Source of the DNA: Bacteroidales bacterium
Lineage (GTDB): Bacteria > Bacteroidota > Bacteroidia > Bacteroidales > GCA-2748055
DNA length: 64,000 bases
Assembly (NCBI GenBank): GCA_023138875.1
Contig: JAGLOO010000008.1
Location: 1-64,000, forward strand
Direction of reading: 5' to 3'
How positions within the stretch are numbered: the stretch's first letter is position 1; the number at the start of each line of letters is the position of its first letter. Shown in pieces: positions 7,777-17,092 of this stretch. The translations under genes were made by a program, and so were the position numbers. Under the pieces are notes generated by a model. It was not told where the DNA came from. It made no database searches and saw nothing but the letters and a program-made list of their open reading frames with translations.

Positions 7777-8636
7777 AACCTAAGAAACCCTTTACCGGAA
7801 TACTTGCATTCATCCTGGTTCTGCTTACCATGCCCCTGGGGCATGCCGCCATGATCCTGATGGAGAAATTCTTTGGAGAACAATATGTGATCCTGGCTGC
7901 CCTTTTGCTGGGTTTCACGGGATTAATCCTGCTGATCTGGGGTATCTTGTCCCTGAAGGAAACCCGTGCCACTTCACTGGGCTTATTCGCCGGTCTGTTC
8001 ATATGGACCGGATGGATCGAATTCGCCTTTGTATACTATGCCCATCGCTTCGGTGTGGAACCGCTGATGGTGAACGGGGAAGTAGTGACAAAGCCGGAAT
8101 ACCTGATCATGCCTTCCTCCATCGGATTCTGGGCGATCCTGATGATCGATTACTTCTTCGGCACCCGTACGGGCTGCCGATTCTTCACCTGGCTCCAGAA
8201 AGCCTTGAAGCTCCCCGGTAAAATAAAATTCAAACCGGTAGTCCGGAATGTTGCCATGACCACTTTCATGGAACTGACCGCCCTGCTGTGGACCTTCTAC
8301 CTGGTACTCCTGCTTCTTTATGATGAACGCTTTTTTGGTGACCGGCATATAGTAACCTACATCGTTGCCTTCGGCTCCCTGTTATGGTCCCTCTACCTTT
8401 TCATGCACCTGATCAGGATCAAGAAACTGGCCTATGCGATTCGCTATGCCATACCAACTGTGATCATTTTCTGGAACTTCGTAGAGATCATTGGCCGCTG
8501 GGACCTCTTCAAAGAAATCTGGGTGGAACCCCTGCAATACTGGCTGGAGATGCTGATCACCCTGGTGGTATTTGTCATACTGAGCCTTGTCGCGATGCTG
8601 GAAAGGAAGAACAAGAGATCCGAAAAACCAGCCTGA
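7773..8636 (+). CDS. Multi-pass membrane protein of the hemerythrin locus
   Basis: I do not recognise the family. The 287-residue protein has about seven hydrophobic segments: residues ~8-28, 40-58, 68-88, 113-128, 162-185, 198-212, 223-240 and a final one at ~257-276, with short loops. A conserved-looking loop (YYAHRFGVEPLMVNGEVVTKP) faces one side. It is the last gene of a tightly overlapping set with DUF2249- and DUF1858-like proteins and is enclosed by the two hemerythrin/LuxR pairs, which suggests a membrane component in the same gas- or redox-response pathway. Function is unassigned. Confidence 0.6.
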   Translation: MKPKKPFTGILAFILVLLTMPLGHAAMILMEKFFGEQYVILAALLLGFTGLILLIWGILSLKETRATSLGLFAGLFIWTGWIEFAFVYYAHRFGVEPLMVNGEVVTKPEYLIMPSSIGFWAILMIDYFFGTRTGCRFFTWLQKALKLPGKIKFKPVVRNVAMTTFMELTALLWTFYLVLLLLYDERFFGDRHIVTYIVAFGSLLWSLYLFMHLIRIKKLAYAIRYAIPTVIIFWNFVEIIGRWDLFKEIWVEPLQYWLEMLITLVVFVILSLVAMLERKNKRSEKPA

Positions 8637-8669
8637 TCTGAAATATCCCAACCCTTAAAACATCACTCT

Positions 8670-9419
8670 ATGAACAATAGCCTTCCATTCTCGGCAGATA
8701 CAAGAATGGCCGATGTGGTTCACAGGGATTACAGGCTGATCCCCCTCCTGGGAAGATTTGGGATTGAGTTCGGATTTGGAAATAAGTCCGTGGAGGAGGT
8801 GTGCCAAATGTACAGCGTCGATTGCAGTTTCTTCCTGGAAATTGTCAATTCTTACCATAATCCTGATTACTTCCCGCAGAAACAGCTTCAGCGTTTTAAT
8901 CCTGAGATAATCATCGATTACCTGAGAAACACGCATGCATACTACCTGAACAGTAAAGTCCCTGAAATTCAAACCTACATCGACGAAATGGAGGGAAATG
9001 TTCCCAGTATCCAGCAGAAAAACATCACCCACCTCAATAGTTTTTTCAGGGAGTATACAGAGGAATTGGTAGAACACCTTTCAAAGGAGGATCATTCCGT
9101 ATTCCCCTATGTACTTGCATTGCAGGATGCCCTCGATTCATTGGAAGTACCGGATGAACTGTACGGGACCATCCTGGAAAAGCCCATACAGGTTTATGAA
9201 AAAAACCATGACAACCTGGAAATCAAGCTCGGCGACCTGAAGAACCTTATTATCAAACATCTACCTCCCATATCAAATAATGATTGCCGAAAGCTGCTCA
9301 TAGAATTGTTCAGGCTTGAATCGGACCTGGAAAACCATTCAAGGATCGAAGAAAAAGTACTGATCCCCAAGGTTACCCTTATTGAACGGGAGGTGTTACA
9401 GTTGCATGGAACCTGTTAA
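8670..9419 (+). CDS. Hemerythrin-like (HHE/RIC-type) di-iron protein, copy 2
   Basis: This 249-residue protein is a paralogue of the one at 5431. Parallel segments are LGRFGIEFGFGNKSVEEVCQ (DUF542-like), IIIDYLRNTHAYYLNSKVPE, LVEHLSKEDHSVFPYV, KNHDNLEIKLGDLKNLIIKH and LENHSRIEEKVLIP, giving well-spaced His and Glu residues for a di-iron site. The start at ATG 8670 matches the family. It overlaps a second LuxR-type regulator. It probably reacts with oxygen or nitric oxide; whether the two copies differ in role cannot be told from sequence. Confidence 0.8.
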   Translation: MNNSLPFSADTRMADVVHRDYRLIPLLGRFGIEFGFGNKSVEEVCQMYSVDCSFFLEIVNSYHNPDYFPQKQLQRFNPEIIIDYLRNTHAYYLNSKVPEIQTYIDEMEGNVPSIQQKNITHLNSFFREYTEELVEHLSKEDHSVFPYVLALQDALDSLEVPDELYGTILEKPIQVYEKNHDNLEIKLGDLKNLIIKHLPPISNNDCRKLLIELFRLESDLENHSRIEEKVLIPKVTLIEREVLQLHGTC

Positions 9420-10008
9420 GCCAAATATTATTATTGCCGCAAAGTCTTTCACACACCGTCTGGGTATCAAGACCATCCTTGGCGTACTGGGGATAGCCCC
9501 GGATGTAATTGAAGCAAACAACTATGAACAACTGACGGGATTACTGAAGCTTCCCAACTGTATTTCCCACATGATCCTGGCAGATGAGATTATTCCTGAT
9601 CCGCAAAAAATCCACTTCGAAAAACTGATGGATTACTGCGGAGAAATAAAATTCCTCGTGCTTTGCGAAAGAGCTCTGACTGATCATCCCTCAGCCAGGT
9701 TCATTCTTCATAAAGAAAGCAGCAATAAAGTGCTTGATGCCATAAGTGAGCTCTTATCTGAACCTGAAGAGGACAGTCCTCAGAGCGTAGAAAGTATTGT
9801 ACTGAGTGAAAGGGAAATGGAGGTCTTGAAACAGGTGGCCCAGGGTTTTTCCAACAAGGAGATTGCAGATGCCCTGTACATCAGTGTGAACACTGTCATC
9901 ACCCACAGGAAAAATCTCACCGAGAAACTGGGTATAAAAACCATTGCCGGTCTTACTGTTTACGCCATCATGAACAACCTGATCTCACCCAAAAAAGTGC
10001 AGCACTGA
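9406..10008 (+). CDS. LuxR-family transcriptional regulator, copy 2
   Basis: This 200-residue protein is a paralogue of the regulator at 6137, with a receiver-like N-terminal part lacking an obvious Asp box and a C-terminal GerE domain (LSEREMEVLKQVAQGFSNKE, then IADALYISVNTVITHRKNLT). I chose ATG 9406; a TTG 24 bases upstream is also in frame. It overlaps the hemerythrin-like gene by 14 bases. The repeated coupling of the two protein types suggests the di-iron protein controls or supplies the signal for the regulator. Confidence 0.8.
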   Translation: MEPVKPNIIIAAKSFTHRLGIKTILGVLGIAPDVIEANNYEQLTGLLKLPNCISHMILADEIIPDPQKIHFEKLMDYCGEIKFLVLCERALTDHPSARFILHKESSNKVLDAISELLSEPEEDSPQSVESIVLSEREMEVLKQVAQGFSNKEIADALYISVNTVITHRKNLTEKLGIKTIAGLTVYAIMNNLISPKKVQH

Positions 10009-10068
10009 TAAGGCAAAATCATCAAATCTTAGGATTGTAACTCTCTGCCGGAATACCTTGCTTTATGT

Positions 10069-10431
10069 ATGGAAAAATGTAAGATCAGGATCATCAGCCA
10101 GAGTCCGTCGGGACAGGTATTCCAATGCCTTAGTTGTAAAAAGATGCATGTCGAATTCAACAACCTCTACTTCAGTTTCAGCGATGAACAATTCCATGAC
10201 TTCAAGCAGTATTTCCTGGAATTCGACATTGAATACTGGGAAAACCAGTGTATAAACCCGGTTTGCAGGCGCAGTATCATGATCCCCCTTGGTCAGGACT
10301 TCTTCCATGCCCTGTTCCATCCAGGAGAAATCAGGGAACTAAAGCGATTGTTATCGGGAACCGAAGGAGTAGGAGCCCGGCACGATCTTGAAGTCTGTTC
10401 CGAATTACTGGTCAGGGTATCTATGAACTGA
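10069..10431 (+). CDS. Small cysteine-containing protein, DUF6686-like
   Basis: This 120-residue protein begins with a paired-cysteine motif (VFQCLSCKKMHVEFNNLYFS) and a second pair further on (QCINPVCRR), which could bind zinc or iron. The pattern of a CxxC near the start followed by an N-x-x-x-x-F segment reminds me of the Bacteroidota family DUF6686, but I cannot confirm this. It stands alone between the LuxR gene and flavodoxin. Function unknown. Confidence 0.5.
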   Translation: MEKCKIRIISQSPSGQVFQCLSCKKMHVEFNNLYFSFSDEQFHDFKQYFLEFDIEYWENQCINPVCRRSIMIPLGQDFFHALFHPGEIRELKRLLSGTEGVGARHDLEVCSELLVRVSMN

Positions 10432-10522
10432 AACCTGAAAATCACAAAAAATGATGATTGTCCATCCGGGCACACAAAGCAAATTTTGAAACTTCCTAAA
10501 TAATCACTGAATACGAACAGAC

Positions 10523-11020
10523 ATGAGTAAAACAGCAATTTTCTACGGTTCTTCAACCGGGAATACCGAGGCAGCAGCCAAAGAAATGGCCGGACAACTG
10601 AACGCCGATATCTTTGATGTGGCCGGCAAACCTACAGATAAGCTCGCAGAATTTGACAACCTCATCCTGGGCACCTCCACCTGGGGTATCGGGGATCTGC
10701 AGGATGACTGGGATGAATTTATAACAGAACTGGATGAAGCAAACCTGGAAGGAAAGGTAGTGGCCTTATTTGGTTTTGGGGACAGCGAATCCTACGGGGA
10801 TAGTTTCGTGGATGCCATAGGCACCCTGTATAAAACCATCCGGGAAAAGGGTTGCAGGATAGTCGGAGCCTGTGATACGGAAGGTTACGTTTATGTGGAA
10901 TCCACCGCTGAAGTGGATGGGAAATTCGTGGGCCTGCCCCTGGATGAGGAGAACCAGGATCACCTTACCGATTCACGGATCGAGGCCTGGCTGGCAAAGA
11001 TCCAGCCCGAATTCATCTAA
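10523..11020 (+). CDS. fldA: Flavodoxin
   Basis: This 165-residue protein is a long-chain flavodoxin, a soluble FMN electron carrier that replaces ferredoxin under iron limitation. The FMN phosphate loop is plain (IFYGSSTGNTEAAAKEMA), and the isoalloxazine-contact loops are LGTSTWGIGDLQDDW and FGFGDSESYGDSF. Length and start are typical. The next gene encodes a DUF2023 protein, a small partner commonly seen next to flavodoxin in Bacteroidota. Location close to an iron-acquisition island fits iron control, but I see no clear Fur box. Confidence 0.95.
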   Translation: MSKTAIFYGSSTGNTEAAAKEMAGQLNADIFDVAGKPTDKLAEFDNLILGTSTWGIGDLQDDWDEFITELDEANLEGKVVALFGFGDSESYGDSFVDAIGTLYKTIREKGCRIVGACDTEGYVYVESTAEVDGKFVGLPLDEENQDHLTDSRIEAWLAKIQPEFI

Positions 11021-11039
11021 TCACAAAAAAGCTGATATT

Positions 11040-11447
11040 TTGAAATATACCTGTTCAGATTTCCGCTCACCCGGACTCCAGATATTGATACATCATATAT
11101 ACGAGTATAAGAAAGGCGTAAGGAACATGGTGATGCATACCATGGACCATGCAGAACTGGATGCTGCTGAATTCATGCTAAAACAAAAAGGAATGGATTA
11201 CCATCTTGAGGTAGTCAATCCCCGCAAGGTCAACCTGTACTTCGGAAATCCAAATTGCGTGGAGGTCATCCGGTCCTTCGGGAAGAAATCACTTTCCGAA
11301 TATTCTCCCGAGGAAGATTTCATCCTGGGGATCATGCTGGGATACGACCGGAACCAGCAGTGTGTAAGGTATATCAAGAAGATAAAAAGGGAGCAGGATG
11401 TCGTCCAGGCTCTGCTCCCTTCCAATGAAATACCTGAAGTGGCCTGA
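11040..11447 (+). CDS. DUF2023 protein, flavodoxin partner
   Basis: The protein shows the DUF2023 pattern: LIHHIYEYKKGVRNMVMHTM, then KVNLYFGNPNCVEVIRSFG and EEDFILGIMLGYDR. The family is about 120 residues and is usually encoded beside flavodoxin, as here (20 bases downstream). The HHIYEYKKG segment belongs to the family and lies upstream of the first ATG (11127), so I chose TTG 11040 as start; the exact start is uncertain. The role is not established; it may bind or tune flavodoxin. Confidence 0.72.
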   Translation: MKYTCSDFRSPGLQILIHHIYEYKKGVRNMVMHTMDHAELDAAEFMLKQKGMDYHLEVVNPRKVNLYFGNPNCVEVIRSFGKKSLSEYSPEEDFILGIMLGYDRNQQCVRYIKKIKREQDVVQALLPSNEIPEVA

Positions 11448-11451
11448 TCCT

Positions 11452-12012
11452 ATGCAATACCCCAAATCATATACCAGGTACAGGATTATCCGGGCAGCCA
11501 GGAAGGAATTCCTGAGAAAGGGATTCAAAGGGGCCTCTATGAGGTTGATTGCTGCCGCTTCGGGGGTAAGCACCAGCAATATTTACAACTACTTCCAGAG
11601 CAAGGACCAGATCTTCCGGGAGGTATTGAATCCATTGCTGGATGCCTTCAGCCACCTGGATTTCCCCGACAGGAACTTCGATATGGTACTGGCCTCCAAT
11701 ATACTTCACCTGTTGCACGATCCGGACCAGGCCCTGCTGGAAATGAAACGGGTGCTGGTTCCAGGGGGTAAGCTCATCCTGCCCACCTACTGCCATGGAA
11801 AGAGCCTCTTTACCCGTACACTGTCCAGGATTTCAGGCATCTACAGCTTTAAAGTCAAAAACCGCTGGTCGGTTCGGGACTACTGGAGCTATGTGGAGTA
11901 CATGGGTTTCCGCATCCTGAAAGCGGAGATCCTGGGAAAGCCCTTTCCCTTGGTTTATTTGCTCGCTGAAAACAAAGCTTCTCAACCAATGATAAAAGAC
12001 CCTCATAACTAA
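11452..12012 (+). CDS. TetR N-terminal domain fused to a methyltransferase C-terminal half
   Basis: This 186-residue frame is a chimera. Residues about 6-60 are a clean TetR DNA-binding domain (RIIRAARKEFLRKGFKGASM, then SGVSTSNIYNYFQSKDQIFR). From about residue 66 it becomes the second half of a class I SAM methyltransferase (FDMVLASNILHLLHDPDQAL, LKRVLVPGG-like RVLVPGGKLILP, then a C-terminal part with VKNRWSVRDYWSY). The TetR ligand domain and the methyltransferase SAM-binding motif I are both missing. The simplest explanation is an in-frame deletion joining two adjacent genes near 11640-11670. The DNA-binding part could still act; the methyltransferase part should not. It precedes the RND exporter gene it may once have controlled. 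Confidence 0.75.
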   Translation: MQYPKSYTRYRIIRAARKEFLRKGFKGASMRLIAAASGVSTSNIYNYFQSKDQIFREVLNPLLDAFSHLDFPDRNFDMVLASNILHLLHDPDQALLEMKRVLVPGGKLILPTYCHGKSLFTRTLSRISGIYSFKVKNRWSVRDYWSYVEYMGFRILKAEILGKPFPLVYLLAENKASQPMIKDPHN

Positions 12013-12027
12013 ATCAAAAACAGCCTC

Positions 12028-14487
12028 ATGAAAATCCTCAAGATCAATTCTTTCTTCAAGAAAATCGGCAGTTTCCAGGTCCGCTTCCGCTGGCCTGTAC
12101 TTTTCTTTGCCCTGGCACTGGCCGCAATGGGCATTTCAGGACTGCAAAAAATGTACACCACCAACTCACGGGACCAATGGTTCGATGACGCGGAACTAAT
12201 CGAAATCCAGACAGAAGCTTTCGAAGACCAGTTCGGAAACAACGATAAAATCGGCATCCTGGTGGAAGCTGAGGATGTGTTCCATCCTGAGGTCCTCCAA
12301 ATGATTCGTGATCTGGGCAATGCCTTTCTGGATTCGGTTCCCTATGCCGATGAGATCACTTCACTGGTGGAGCTTGAAATCTCCGTTGGCACCGAAGAAG
12401 GCATGGCAGTGATCAATCCTTTCGAGGACGGCATACCTGATGATCCGGATGAAATGGATGAAATAAGGAAGCTCATCCTCTCCCGACAGGCCCTGGTAAA
12501 CAAACTGGTATCGGACGATTGTACCGAAACCTGGCTCTCCCTGGACCTGCTGGAATATCCCGAAAAGGAAGTCTGGGAACAGGAAACAAACCTGGATCCC
12601 ATGTTCCAGGTGGGTGAGGCCGTGATCCGTGTACTGGGAAACGGGGACTGGGAATCGGATCGGTACACCCTCAAGGCTGCCGGCATGCCTTATAGCGAAA
12701 CCAAGGAGCGGGATTTTTTCGCGCGGGAAACCGCCATGCGAATCGGTTCCGGGTTCCTGGTTATGTTGCTCCTGCTCATCCTCTTTGTCCGCTCATTCAG
12801 GGGGGTGATCGTCCCAGTCTTTACCGTTATCATGGGAGTAATTGTGGTCTTCGGTACCATGGGCTGGCTGGGCATCGGGGTCGACTCCACTATGATGACC
12901 CTGCCTGTGCTCCTGGGAATGGCCCTGTCGGTGGGCTACTCCTTGCACCTGATTAACGCCTTCAAGCATAGCTTCCGAAAAACTGGAAAGCGAAAGGAGA
13001 GTGTCATCACTGCCGTGGAAGAAACCGGTTGGCCTATCTTCTTTACCGCAGCCACCACCATGGGCTCGGTTATGTCCTTTGCCACGGTGGGCATCCTGAC
13101 CATCCAATGGCTCGGATTTACCTGTGCAGCCGTGGTCCTGGCTGACTACCTCCTCGTTATGACCCTGATCCCCGTGCTTATGAGTTTCGGGAAGGATCAC
13201 GAACCCAAACCCAAATCCGCCGCAGCGGATGCCTTTTTTGTCAAACGCTGGTTCCGTTCATTCAGACGCTGGCGCTGGTCCATGCGCGAGCACAGTCTAA
13301 AAAGACAATCCTCCTTCCTGGAACGCTGGCTCCATGGGCTGGGCGTATTTGTGCTCAGGCGCAAAGTAGCCATCCTCATAGTATCTGCCCTGTTCTTCCT
13401 GGCCATTGCCCCGGGCATACTGAAGATTAGTACCAATATGGATTCCTTCCGTTTCATCGGCCTTAAGGTGCCTTATGTGAAGACCCTGCACGAGGTGGTC
13501 CATTCCCAACTGGGTTCATACATGAATTACAACATTTCTATCACCTATGAGGAGGCCGACGCCATCAAGGATCCGAAGGTAATGCAGGAATTTGATGAGC
13601 TACTTAACATGGTTGGAGCGTTCGATCTGACCAAAAAAAACAAGGGCGCACCACGGGTATTCTCCATTGTGGACATCATAAAGGAAATGAACCAGACCCT
13701 GCATAGCGACAGTATGGAGTATCATGTGATCCCTAACAACAGCCAGATGATCGCCCAGGTGCTCCTGCTCTATGAGATGTCGGGGGGAACCAAAACTTTC
13801 CAGTGGATCGACGAAGACTATTCTATGCTGAGAGCCCAGGTGCAGATGTACAAATTCGAATCCGGGGAGATCGTCTGGGAACTGGACCAGATCAGGGAAT
13901 TTGTGGAAACCCGAATGCCTGGTGCCGCTTTGACCATCGTGGGAACGGCCGTTCAGTTTGCCGAGCTGAATGGAAAAATTGTGGCCGGTGAGCTGAAATC
14001 GGTGGCTGTTGCCCTGCTGATCATCAGTGCCCTGCTTATTGCAGTGTTTGGGAGTTTCAAGACAGGCCTCATCGGCATGGTGCCAAACTTTGCGCCCCTG
14101 ATCGTTCTCGGTGGCTTCATGGGCTATCTGGATTCTCCCCTTGACATGATGACCATGACCATCATGCCCATGATACTTGGGATCGCGGTTGACGATACCA
14201 TCCACTTCATCAACCACATCAAGTACGAGTTTGAAAAATGTGGCCGCTACCGTGAGGCCATACTTACAGCATTCAGCACAGTGGGTAAAACGCTGGCCAT
14301 GACCACCACCATACTGGTGGCCACTTTTGCCATGTACATGACCTCCCCTGTAGCCAATCTGGGACGGGTGGGGCTGCTGGCCTCCGTCGGTCTGTTGACA
14401 GCCCTGGTCACTGACTATCTGGTCACTCCGGCCCTGATCATCATGACCAAACCTTTCGGAAAGGAAAAAAAAGAAACGCAAGCATAA
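12028..14487 (+). CDS. RND/MMPL-family exporter
   Basis: This 819-residue protein is a MMPL/SSD-type RND transporter that would move lipids or other hydrophobic substrates across the inner membrane using the proton gradient. It has a TM helix at residues ~24-40, a periplasmic domain, six TM segments from ~235 to 395, a second TM start at ~450, a second periplasmic domain and six TM segments at ~660-805. Family-like motifs are GIGVDSTMMTLPVLLGMALS and its twin LGIAVDDTIHFINHIKYEF, which carry the acidic residues of the proton relay. The cluster with a TetR domain, an outer-membrane lipoprotein-sorting protein and a beta-barrel protein is typical for this exporter group. Confidence 0.88.
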   Translation: MKILKINSFFKKIGSFQVRFRWPVLFFALALAAMGISGLQKMYTTNSRDQWFDDAELIEIQTEAFEDQFGNNDKIGILVEAEDVFHPEVLQMIRDLGNAFLDSVPYADEITSLVELEISVGTEEGMAVINPFEDGIPDDPDEMDEIRKLILSRQALVNKLVSDDCTETWLSLDLLEYPEKEVWEQETNLDPMFQVGEAVIRVLGNGDWESDRYTLKAAGMPYSETKERDFFARETAMRIGSGFLVMLLLLILFVRSFRGVIVPVFTVIMGVIVVFGTMGWLGIGVDSTMMTLPVLLGMALSVGYSLHLINAFKHSFRKTGKRKESVITAVEETGWPIFFTAATTMGSVMSFATVGILTIQWLGFTCAAVVLADYLLVMTLIPVLMSFGKDHEPKPKSAAADAFFVKRWFRSFRRWRWSMREHSLKRQSSFLERWLHGLGVFVLRRKVAILIVSALFFLAIAPGILKISTNMDSFRFIGLKVPYVKTLHEVVHSQLGSYMNYNISITYEEADAIKDPKVMQEFDELLNMVGAFDLTKKNKGAPRVFSIVDIIKEMNQTLHSDSMEYHVIPNNSQMIAQVLLLYEMSGGTKTFQWIDEDYSMLRAQVQMYKFESGEIVWELDQIREFVETRMPGAALTIVGTAVQFAELNGKIVAGELKSVAVALLIISALLIAVFGSFKTGLIGMVPNFAPLIVLGGFMGYLDSPLDMMTMTIMPMILGIAVDDTIHFINHIKYEFEKCGRYREAILTAFSTVGKTLAMTTTILVATFAMYMTSPVANLGRVGLLASVGLLTALVTDYLVTPALIIMTKPFGKEKKETQA

Positions 14488-14505
14488 ACCTATAACACTA
14501 CAATC

Positions 14506-15282
14506 ATGAAACTCAGAATCAGTATATTAATATCGGTATTGGCCATTGTTTCAGCCCCGCTGAACGCCCAGAGCGGACGGGAGATCATACAACAGGTAAA
14601 GGACCGCCCAGATGGAGACAGCCGCTACTCAGAAATGACCATGACCCTGATTAGCAAAAAAGGCAAGGAACGCATCCGGAAAATAAATTCCTACTCCATG
14701 GACATCGGGCAAGATAAAAAGACCCTGATGTTCTTTACCTACCCGGGCGATGTGGCCGGAACGGGCTTTCTTACCTGGGACTACGATCAGATCGGGAAGG
14801 ATGACGACAAATGGCTGTACCTGCCCGCCATGAAGAAAACCAGGCGGATCAGCGGCTCATCGGCCAAGAAGGACTATTTTATGGGAACCGATTTCACCTA
14901 TGATGACATGGGGAGCCGTAACATTGACGAAGATGAACACAAGCTCTTGAGAGAAGAAGAACTGGAAGGGCAAAGCTGTTGGGTGATTGAATCGGAATCC
15001 AAAGATCCGCAGGATATTTTTTCCAGAAAAGTCAGATGGATCCGCAAAGACTGCCTGATGGCAGTCAAAGTGGTGTTTTACGACCGACAGGGAATCCTGC
15101 ACCGGGAACTTCATGTATCGGATGTGAAGCAGGTGGATGGATTCTGGACGGCTGCAAAGCTCCATATGACCAATGTGCAAGTAACCCACCAGACACTGCT
15201 TAGCATCGACAATCCGCAATTCAATACGGGACTCAGCGAATCATCTTTCACAGTTGTAAAATTGGAAAAAGGTGAACTCTAA
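14506..15282 (+). CDS. Outer-membrane lipoprotein-sorting protein (LolA/LolB-like fold)
   Basis: This 258-residue protein has a cleavable signal peptide ([19 protein letters not shown]) and the features of the COG2834-type 'outer membrane lipoprotein-sorting protein': [34 protein letters not shown]-like [35 protein letters not shown] and [12 protein letters not shown]. It is periplasmic and thought to carry lipids from the RND pump, whose gene ends 18 bases upstream, towards the outer membrane. Its last 11 bases overlap the next gene. Confidence 0.85.
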   Translation: MKLRISILISVLAIVSAPLNAQSGREIIQQVKDRPDGDSRYSEMTMTLISKKGKERIRKINSYSMDIGQDKKTLMFFTYPGDVAGTGFLTWDYDQIGKDDDKWLYLPAMKKTRRISGSSAKKDYFMGTDFTYDDMGSRNIDEDEHKLLREEELEGQSCWVIESESKDPQDIFSRKVRWIRKDCLMAVKVVFYDRQGILHRELHVSDVKQVDGFWTAAKLHMTNVQVTHQTLLSIDNPQFNTGLSESSFTVVKLEKGEL

Positions 15283-15844
15283 CAGCGCCCAGAAATCCAT
15301 GTCGTGGCTGGCATTTACCGTCATGCGGACCGTTATGTCCATGCGAAGGCAGATTAGGAATATTGAGGCTGAGGTGACACTTGCAGGGATAAAACCTGGA
15401 GAATCCATCCTGGATTTTGGTTGCGGATTGGGCTATAATACTATTCCCGCCGCCATGAAAGTAGGCATAAAGGGAAGGGTCATAGCCCAGGATGTGAGTT
15501 CCCGGGCATTGAAGGCCGTGAAAAAAAAAGCTATACGATGCGGATTACGGAACATTGACTACATACACTCAGACCGCCAAACGGGGATGGAACGGGAGAG
15601 CATTGACATCATGTACCTGCACAATACCCTACCCATGGTCAGGGATAAAAAGGAAGCCCTGATGGAGATTTGCCGGGTTCTGAAACCGGGTGGCAGGCTA
15701 AGCTATATGAGCCGGACCGGGTCGAGGATATTCGGGAACAATGCCATGAGTGAAGCTGGGGTCCTGGACTACCTGGTTTCAGATCTGCACATGATCCTTC
15801 TCATCGAGCAACAGGGACACCATATACTTCAAAAAAAGACATGA
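15272..15844 (+). CDS. Class I SAM-dependent methyltransferase
   Basis: This 190-residue protein has SAM-binding motif I ([20 protein letters not shown]), an acidic motif II region ([14 protein letters not shown]) and a later motif ([14 protein letters not shown]). It starts at GTG 15272, overlapping the preceding gene; ATG 15299 is an alternative. The substrate is unknown. Its position inside the exporter cluster suggests it modifies the exported lipid or pigment. Confidence 0.82.
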   Translation: MNSNSAQKSMSWLAFTVMRTVMSMRRQIRNIEAEVTLAGIKPGESILDFGCGLGYNTIPAAMKVGIKGRVIAQDVSSRALKAVKKKAIRCGLRNIDYIHSDRQTGMERESIDIMYLHNTLPMVRDKKEALMEICRVLKPGGRLSYMSRTGSRIFGNNAMSEAGVLDYLVSDLHMILLIEQQGHHILQKKT

Positions 15845-17073
15845 AGCGATTTGCACTCCTATTAGGCTTTATGGGGACCTGGCTTTTTCTTATGGCCCAG
15901 GAAGAGACCGAATATGATTTCAGCGGCTTTGCCGACACCTACCACGCGGTGCGCAGCTCGGAGCCCTATATGCTTATGAGTTCCCGGACCCGGCTGCGGA
16001 CAGAACTGGACATATCCAGAGGCCGGTCCAGCCTCTTTGCCTCCCTGAATTCAAAGTACAATGCCATACTGGACGACCAGAACGGGATTGAGCTCAGGGA
16101 AGCCTACTTCGATTTCTCCTCAGAGCACTGGGACTTCAGAGCGGGAAGACAAATTGTGATCTGGGGTGTGAGCGACGGGATGCGCATCACCGATGTGGTA
16201 TCTCCCATGGATATGACCGAATTCCTGGCCCGGGACTACGACGACATCCGGATCCCGGTCAATGCCCTGAAACTTGGCTACAGTAATACTTTCCTGCGCA
16301 GCGAGCTGATCTTCATCCCGGTTTCCTCCTTCTTCATCTTCCCGGACAGTCCGGATAATCCCTGGTCGGTATTCCCCACGTCGGGCTTCCCCGTCTACGA
16401 AGTGGACCTGGAACAATTCCCGGAAAAAAGGCTGGCCAACAGTGAATTCGGGGGCAGAGTCAGCTTTTTCCTGTCCGGACTGGATTTCAGCATCGCAGCC
16501 CTGCACAGCTGGAACAAGATGCCGGTCCTGGAGCAGAATCCTTCAACTGCCATGGACACCCTATTTGTAAAGGGCCTGTATGAACGCATGGACATGCTGG
16601 GAGCGGACTTTTCCTTTCCTCTATGGCAACTGGTTATCAGGGGAGAAGCTGCTCTCTACCTTGGCGAAATTCAGGGAACCGATCCCGGAACCGGGAGTGA
16701 TATTGTCCTGCGCAATACGGGCAACTTCCTGTTCGGGGTAGACTGGTACCCGGGGCACGAATGGACCATCACAGCCCAGTATTCCCATAAATTCATCCCC
16801 GACTATATCGAACGCCTTGACTCAAAAAAGAACACTGCACTTGGCACCCTTGGCATCACCAAGAAGGTCTTTCGCTCCACCCTGAGCCTTTCGACCTTTG
16901 CCTATGTGGACCTGAGCAACAAAGGATTCTTTATGCGCAGCTCTGCCGATTATGCCCTCAGCGACCAGATCCACCTCATGCTTGGCTATGACTGGTTTCA
17001 CGGGGATGAAGGCATGTTTGCTCTTTACAATCAAAACTCCGAAATTTGGATTAAAGCCAAATACAGTTTCTGA
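15841..17073 (+). CDS. Outer-membrane beta-barrel protein (DUF1302-like)
   Basis: This 410-residue protein has a signal peptide (residues 1-19, ending LFLMAQ) and alternating strands typical of an outer-membrane barrel, ending in the aromatic residue Phe (WIKAKYSF). The pattern GRQIVIWGVSDGMRITDVVS followed by the LARDYDDIRIPV segment is typical of the DUF1302-like barrels that accompany RND/lipoprotein-sorting clusters. It overlaps the methyltransferase stop by 4 bases. Likely the outer-membrane exit or receptor of the export system. Confidence 0.75.
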   Translation: MKRFALLLGFMGTWLFLMAQEETEYDFSGFADTYHAVRSSEPYMLMSSRTRLRTELDISRGRSSLFASLNSKYNAILDDQNGIELREAYFDFSSEHWDFRAGRQIVIWGVSDGMRITDVVSPMDMTEFLARDYDDIRIPVNALKLGYSNTFLRSELIFIPVSSFFIFPDSPDNPWSVFPTSGFPVYEVDLEQFPEKRLANSEFGGRVSFFLSGLDFSIAALHSWNKMPVLEQNPSTAMDTLFVKGLYERMDMLGADFSFPLWQLVIRGEAALYLGEIQGTDPGTGSDIVLRNTGNFLFGVDWYPGHEWTITAQYSHKFIPDYIERLDSKKNTALGTLGITKKVFRSTLSLSTFAYVDLSNKGFFMRSSADYALSDQIHLMLGYDWFHGDEGMFALYNQNSEIWIKAKYSF

Positions 17074-17092
17074 CAAATATATACTGCAACAG

